A DNA stretch of 64,000 nt from Parapristionchus giblindavisi (lineage: Eukaryota; Nematoda; Chromadorea; Rhabditida; Diplogasteridae), in the NCBI GenBank assembly GCA_943737045.1, contig CALSFV010000371.1, forward strand, positions 124,001-188,000. The letters are read 5' to 3'. Position 1 is the first letter of the stretch; each line of letters starts with the position of its first letter. The notes beneath the pieces were generated by a model. That model was not told where the DNA came from, did no database searches, and saw only the letters and a list, made by a program, of their open reading frames with translations. A program made the translations under genes and the position numbers. Positions 59,253 through 64,000 of the stretch are shown piece after piece.

Positions 59253-62200
59253 AATCAGGGATAGCCCCTTGCTTCTGATTGATTCCCCGGTCGAATCTGG
59301 GATAGCCCCTTGCTTCTGAGTGATTCCCTGGTCGAATCTGGGCTAGCCCCTCGCTTCTGAGTGATTCCCTGGTCGAATCTGGGCTAGCCCCTTGCTTCTG
59401 AGTGATTCCCTGGTCGAATCTGGGATAGCCCCTTGCTTCTGAGTGATTCCCTGGTCGAATCTGGGCTAGCCCCTCGCTTCTGAGTGATTCCCTGGTCGAA
59501 TCTGGGCTAGCCCCTTGCTTCTGAGTGATTCCCTGGTCGAATCTGGGCTAGCCCCTTGCTTCTGAGTGATTCCCTGGTCGAATCTGGGCTAGCCCCTTGC
59601 TTCTGAGTGATTCCCTGGTCGAATCTGGGCTAGCCCCTTGCTTCTGAGTGATTCCCTGGTCGAATCTGGGCTAGCCCCTTGCTTCTGAGTGATTCCCTGG
59701 TCGAATCTGGGCTAGCCCCTTGCTTCTGAGTGATTCCCTGGTCGAATCTGGGCTAGCCCCTTGCTTCTGAGTGATTCCCTGGTCGAATCTGGGCTAGCCC
59801 CTTGCTTCTGAGTGATTCCCTGGTCGAATCTGGGCTAGCCCCTTGCTTCTGAGTGATTCCCTGGTCGAATCTGGGATAGCCCCTTGCTTCTGAGTGATTC
59901 CCTGGTCGAATCTGGGATAGCCCCTTGTTTCTGATTGATTCCCTGGTCGAATCTGGGCTAGCCCCTTGCTTCTGAGTGATTCCCTGGTCGAATCTGGGCT
60001 AGCCCCTTGCTTCTGAGTGATTCCCTGGTCGAATCTGGGATAGCCCCTTGCTTCTGAGTGATTCCCTGGTCGAATCTGGGCTAGCCCCTCGCTTCTGAGT
60101 GATTCCCTGGTCGAATCTGGGCTAGCCCCTTGCTTCTGAGTGATTCCCTGGTCGAATCTGGGATAGCCCCTTGTTTCTGATTGATTCCCTGGTCGAATCT
60201 GGGCTAGCCCCTTGCTTCTGAGTGATTCCCTGGTCGAATCTGGGCTAGCCCCTTGCTTCTGAGTGATTCCCTGGTCGAATCTGGGCTAGCCCCTTGCTTC
60301 TGAGTGATTCCCTGGTCGAATCTGGGATAGCCCCTTGCTTCTGATTGATTCCCTGGTCGAATCTGGGCTAGCCCCTTGCTTCTGAGTGATTCCCTGGTCG
60401 AATCTGGGCTAGCCCCTTGCTTCTGAGTGATTCCCTGGTCGAATCTGGGATAGCCCCTTGCTTCTGATTGATTCCCTGGTCGAATCTGGGCTAGCCCCTT
60501 GCTTCTGAGTGATTCCCTGGTCGAATCTGGGCTAGCCCCTTGCTTCTGAGTGATTCCCGCCCCTTGCTTCTGAGTGATACCCTGGTCGAATCTGGGCTAG
60601 CCCCTTGCTTCTGAGTGATTCCCTGGTCGAATCTAGGCTAGCCCCTTGCTTCTGAGTGATTCCCTGGTCGAATCTGGGATAGCCCCTTGCTTCTGAGTGA
60701 TTCCCTGGTCGAATCTGGGCAAGCCCCTTGCTTCTGAGTGATTCCCGCCCCTTGCTTCTGAGTGATACCCTGGTCGAATCTGGGCTAGCCCCTTGCTTCT
60801 GAGTGATTCCCTGGTCGAATCTGGGCTAGCCCCTTGCTTCTGAGTGATTCCCTGGTCGAATCTGGGCTAGCCCCTTGCTTCTGAGTGATTCCCTGGTCGA
60901 ATCTGGGCTAGCCCCTTGCTTCTGAGTGATTCCCTGGTCGAATCTGGGATAGCCCCTTGCTTCTGAGTGATTCCCTGGTCGAATCAGGGATAGCCCCTTG
61001 CTTCTGATTGATTCCCCGGTCGAATCTGGGATAGCCCCTTGCTTCTGAGTGATTCCCTGGTCGAATCTGGGCTAGCCCCTCGCTTCTGAGTGATTCCCTG
61101 GTCGAATCTGGGCTAGCCCCTTGCTTCTGAGTGATTCCCTGGTCGAATCTGGGATAGCCCCTTGCTTCTGAGTGATTCCCTGGTCGAATCTGGGCTAGCC
61201 CCTCGCTTCTGAGTGATTCCCTGGTCGAATCTGGGCTAGCCCCTTGCTTCTGAGTGATTCCCTGGTCGAATCTGGGCTAGCCCCTTGCTTCTGAGTGATT
61301 CCCTGGTCGAATCTGGGCTAGCCCCTTGCTTCTGAGTGATTCCCTGGTCGAATCTGGGCTAGCCCCTTGCTTCTGAGTGATTCCCTGGTCGAATCTGGGC
61401 TAGCCCCTTGCTTCTGAGTGATTCCCTGGTCGAATCTGGGCTAGCCCCTTGCTTCTGAGTGATTCCCTGGTCGAATCTGGGCTAGCCCCTTGCTTCTGAG
61501 TGATTCCCTGGTCGAATCTGGGCTAGCCCCTTGCTTCTGAGTGATTCCCTGGTCGAATCTGGGCTAGCCCCTTGCTTCTGAGTGATTCCCTGGTCGAATC
61601 TGGGATAGCCCCTTGCTTCTGAGTGATTCCCTGGTCGAATCTGGGATAGCCCCTTGTTTCTGATTGATTCCCTGGTCGAATCTGGGCTAGCCCCTTGCTT
61701 CTGAGTGATTCCCTGGTCGAATCTGGGCTAGCCCCTTGCTTCTGAGTGATTCCCTGGTCGAATCTGGGATAGCCCCTTGCTTCTGAGTGATTCCCTGGTC
61801 GAATCTGGGCTAGCCCCTCGCTTCTGAGTGATTCCCTGGTCGAATCTGGGCTAGCCCCTTGCTTCTGAGTGATTCCCTGGTCGAATCTGGGATAGCCCCT
61901 TGCTTCTGATTGATTCCCCGGTCGAATCTGGGCTAGCCCCTTGCTTCTGAGTGATTCCCTGGTCGAATCTGGGCTAGCCCCTTGCTTCTGAGTGATTCCC
62001 TGGTCGAATCTGGGATAGCCCCTTGTTTCTGATTGATTCCCTGGTCGAATCTGGGCTAGCCCCTTGCTTCTGAGTGATTCCCTGGTCGAATCTGGGCTAG
62101 CCCCTTGCTTCTGAGTGATTCCCTGGTCGAATCTGGGATAGCCCCTTGCTTCTGATTGATTCCCTGGTCGAATCTGGGCTAGCCCCTTGCTTCTGAGTGA

Positions 62201-64000
62201 TTCCCTGGTCGAATCTGGGCTAGCCCCTTGCTTCTGAGTGATTCCCGCCCCTTGCTTCTGAGTGATACCCTGGTCGAATCTGGGCTAGCCCCTTGCTTCT
62301 GAGTGATTCCCTGGTCGAATCTAGGCTAGCCCCTTGCTTCTGAGTGATTCCCTGGTCGAATCTGGGATAGCCCCTTGCTTCTGAGTGATTCCCTGGTCGA
62401 ATCTGGGCTAGCCCCTTGCTTCTGAGTGATTCCCGCCCCTTGCTTCTGAGTGATACCCTGGTCGAATCTGGGCTAGCCCCTTGCTTCTGAGTGATTCCCT
62501 GGTCGAATCTGGGCTAGCCCCTTGCTTCTGAGTGATTCCCTGGTCGAATCTGGGCTAGCCCCTTGCTTCTGAGTGATTCCCTGGTCGAATCTGGGCTAGC
62601 CCCTTGCTTCTGAGTGATTCCCTGGTCGAATCTGGGATAGCCCCTTGCTTCTGAGTGATTCCCTGGTCGAATCAGGGATAGCCCCTTGCTTCTGATTGAT
62701 TCCCCGGTCGAATCTGGGATAGCCCCTTGCTTCTGAGTGATTCCCTGGTCGAATCTGGGCTAGCCCCTCGCTTCTGAGTGATTCCCTGGTCGAATCTGGG
62801 CTAGCCCCTTGCTTCTGAGTGATTCCCTGGTCGAATCTGGGATAGCCCCTTGCTTCTGAGTGATTCCCTGGTCGAATCTGGGCTAGCCCCTCGCTTCTGA
62901 GTGATTCCCTGGTCGAATCTGGGCTAGCCCCTTGCTTCTGAGTGATTCCCTGGTCGAATCTGGGCTAGCCCCTTGCTTCTGAGTGATTCCCTGGTCGAAT
63001 CTGGGCTAGCCCCTTGCTTCTGAGTGATTCCCTGGTCGAATCTGGGCTAGCCCCTTGCTTCTGAGTGATTCCCTGGTCGAATCTGGGCTAGCCCCTTGCT
63101 TCTGAGTGATTCCCTGGTCGAATCTGGGCTAGCCCCTTGCTTCTGAGTGATTCCCTGGTCGAATCTGGGCTAGCCCCTTGCTTCTGAGTGATTCCCTGGT
63201 CGAATCTGGGCTAGCCCCTTGCTTCTGAGTGATTCCCTGGTCGAATCTGGGCTAGCCCCTTGCTTCTGAGTGATTCCCTGGTCGAATCTGGGATAGCCCC
63301 TTGCTTCTGAGTGATTCCCTGGTCGAATCTGGGATAGCCCCTTGTTTCTGATTGATTCCCTGGTCGAATCTGGGCTAGCCCCTTGCTTCTGAGTGATTCC
63401 CTGGTCGAATCTGGGCTAGCCCCTTGCTTCTGAGTGATTCCCTGGTCGAATCTGGGATAGCCCCTTGCTTCTGAGTGATTCCCTGGTCGAATCTGGGCTA
63501 GCCCCTCGCTTCTGAGTGATTCCCTGGTCGAATCTGGGCTAGCCCCTTGCTTCTGAGTGATTCCCTGGTCGAATCTGGGATAGCCCCTTGCTTCTGATTG
63601 ATTCCCCGGTCGAATCTGGGCTAGCCCCTTGCTTCTGAGTGATTCCCTGGTCGAATCTGGGCTAGCCCCTTGCTTCTGAGTGATTCCCTGGTCGAATCTG
63701 GGATAGCCCCTTGTTTCTGATTGATTCCCTGGTCGAATCTGGGCTAGCCCCTTGCTTCTGAGTGATTCCCTGGTCGAATCTGGGCTAGCCCCTTGCTTCT
63801 GAGTGATTCCCTGGTCGAATCTGGGATAGCCCCTTGCTTCTGATTGATTCCCTGGTCGAATCTGGGCTAGCCCCTTGCTTATGAGTGATTCCCTGGTCGA
63901 ATCTGGGCTAGCCCCTTGCTTCTGAGTGATTCCCTGGTCGAATCTGGGATAGCCTCTTGCTTCTGATTGATTCCCTGATCGAATCTGGGCTAGCCCCTTG

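Larger units (their letters stand above)
28464..64000. repeat. 41-bp satellite array, right segment
   Basis: About 35.5 kb of uninterrupted satellite in the same orientation as the left segment. I found no non-satellite sequence after 28,463. Local variants divide it into zones: GGGCGAGCC units up to about 38.2 kb, CTTATGAG units at 38.7-51.7 kb and again at 63.88 kb, GGGTTAGCC units at 41.3-50.4 kb, and GAATCAGGG units at 51.3-62.7 kb. The array runs off the right edge. Stops recur in two frames of every unit on the plus strand, and in every third C-type unit on the minus strand, so no gene is called. Confidence 0.98.

Noticed and set aside
1..64000. CRISPR array
   Set aside because: Units abut with no unique spacers, and the repeated unit itself is the whole period. 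The LINE fragment shows a eukaryotic context.
1..64000. CENP-B-box-like motif in the unit (minus strand TTCGACCAGGGAATC)
   Set aside because: TTCG is present, but the following conserved positions (A then CGGG in TTCGnnnnAnnCGGG) do not match, so no CENP-B box is claimed.
1..64000. Telomeric repeat array
   Set aside because: The 41-bp unit has no short G-rich telomere-type repeat, and I saw no TTAGGG- or TTAGGC-like tract at any junction.

Overview
The window is almost entirely one tandem satellite array. A 41-bp unit (about 56% GC) repeats head to tail from base 1 to base 64,000, roughly 1,500 units by my estimate. It is interrupted only by two copies of a 954-bp non-satellite insert at 23,085-24,038 and 27,510-28,463. 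I see no intact protein gene, no tRNA or rRNA gene, no CRISPR array and no bacterial-type operon.

The insert is the 3' end of a non-LTR (LINE-type) retrotransposon on the minus strand. It encodes the end of a reverse transcriptase (thumb and C-terminal region, past the catalytic site), then a 3' untranslated region and an (AAATT)n tail. This points to a eukaryotic, almost certainly animal, nuclear genome. The C-terminal style resembles CR1/Jockey-like elements of invertebrates such as nematodes, but the sequence alone does not fix the species. A clean 64-kb satellite suggests heterochromatin (centromeric, pericentromeric or subtelomeric), which is inference.

Layout. Bases 1-23,084: satellite in several higher-order blocks (a 1,097-bp duplication at the left end; a family of blocks at 2.9-9.5 kb with spacings 1,383, 1,032, 949, 1,442 and 1,384; a 2,790-bp duplication at 11.7-15.2 kb; 1,056-bp periods at 16.6-21.2 kb). 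Bases 22,358-29,697: a 2,915-bp segment containing the retroelement appears twice, 4,425 bp apart, with no difference seen by eye. Bases 28,464-64,000: satellite again, with block duplications of 1,343, 663, 1,056, 3,086, 1,418/2,590/1,213 and 861 bp marked by private variants.

Three unit types explain most of the texture: the common C type (GGGCTAGCCC), the A type (GGGATAGCCC) and a 24-bp unit lacking 17 bp. The block spacings decompose as n x 41 + m x 24, with occasional 40-bp units. The array has therefore grown by repeated unequal exchange or segmental amplification of multi-unit blocks. I found no convincing new molecular system. The points most worth a second look are the co-amplified retroelement, its mismatched flanking contexts and the nested block structure.
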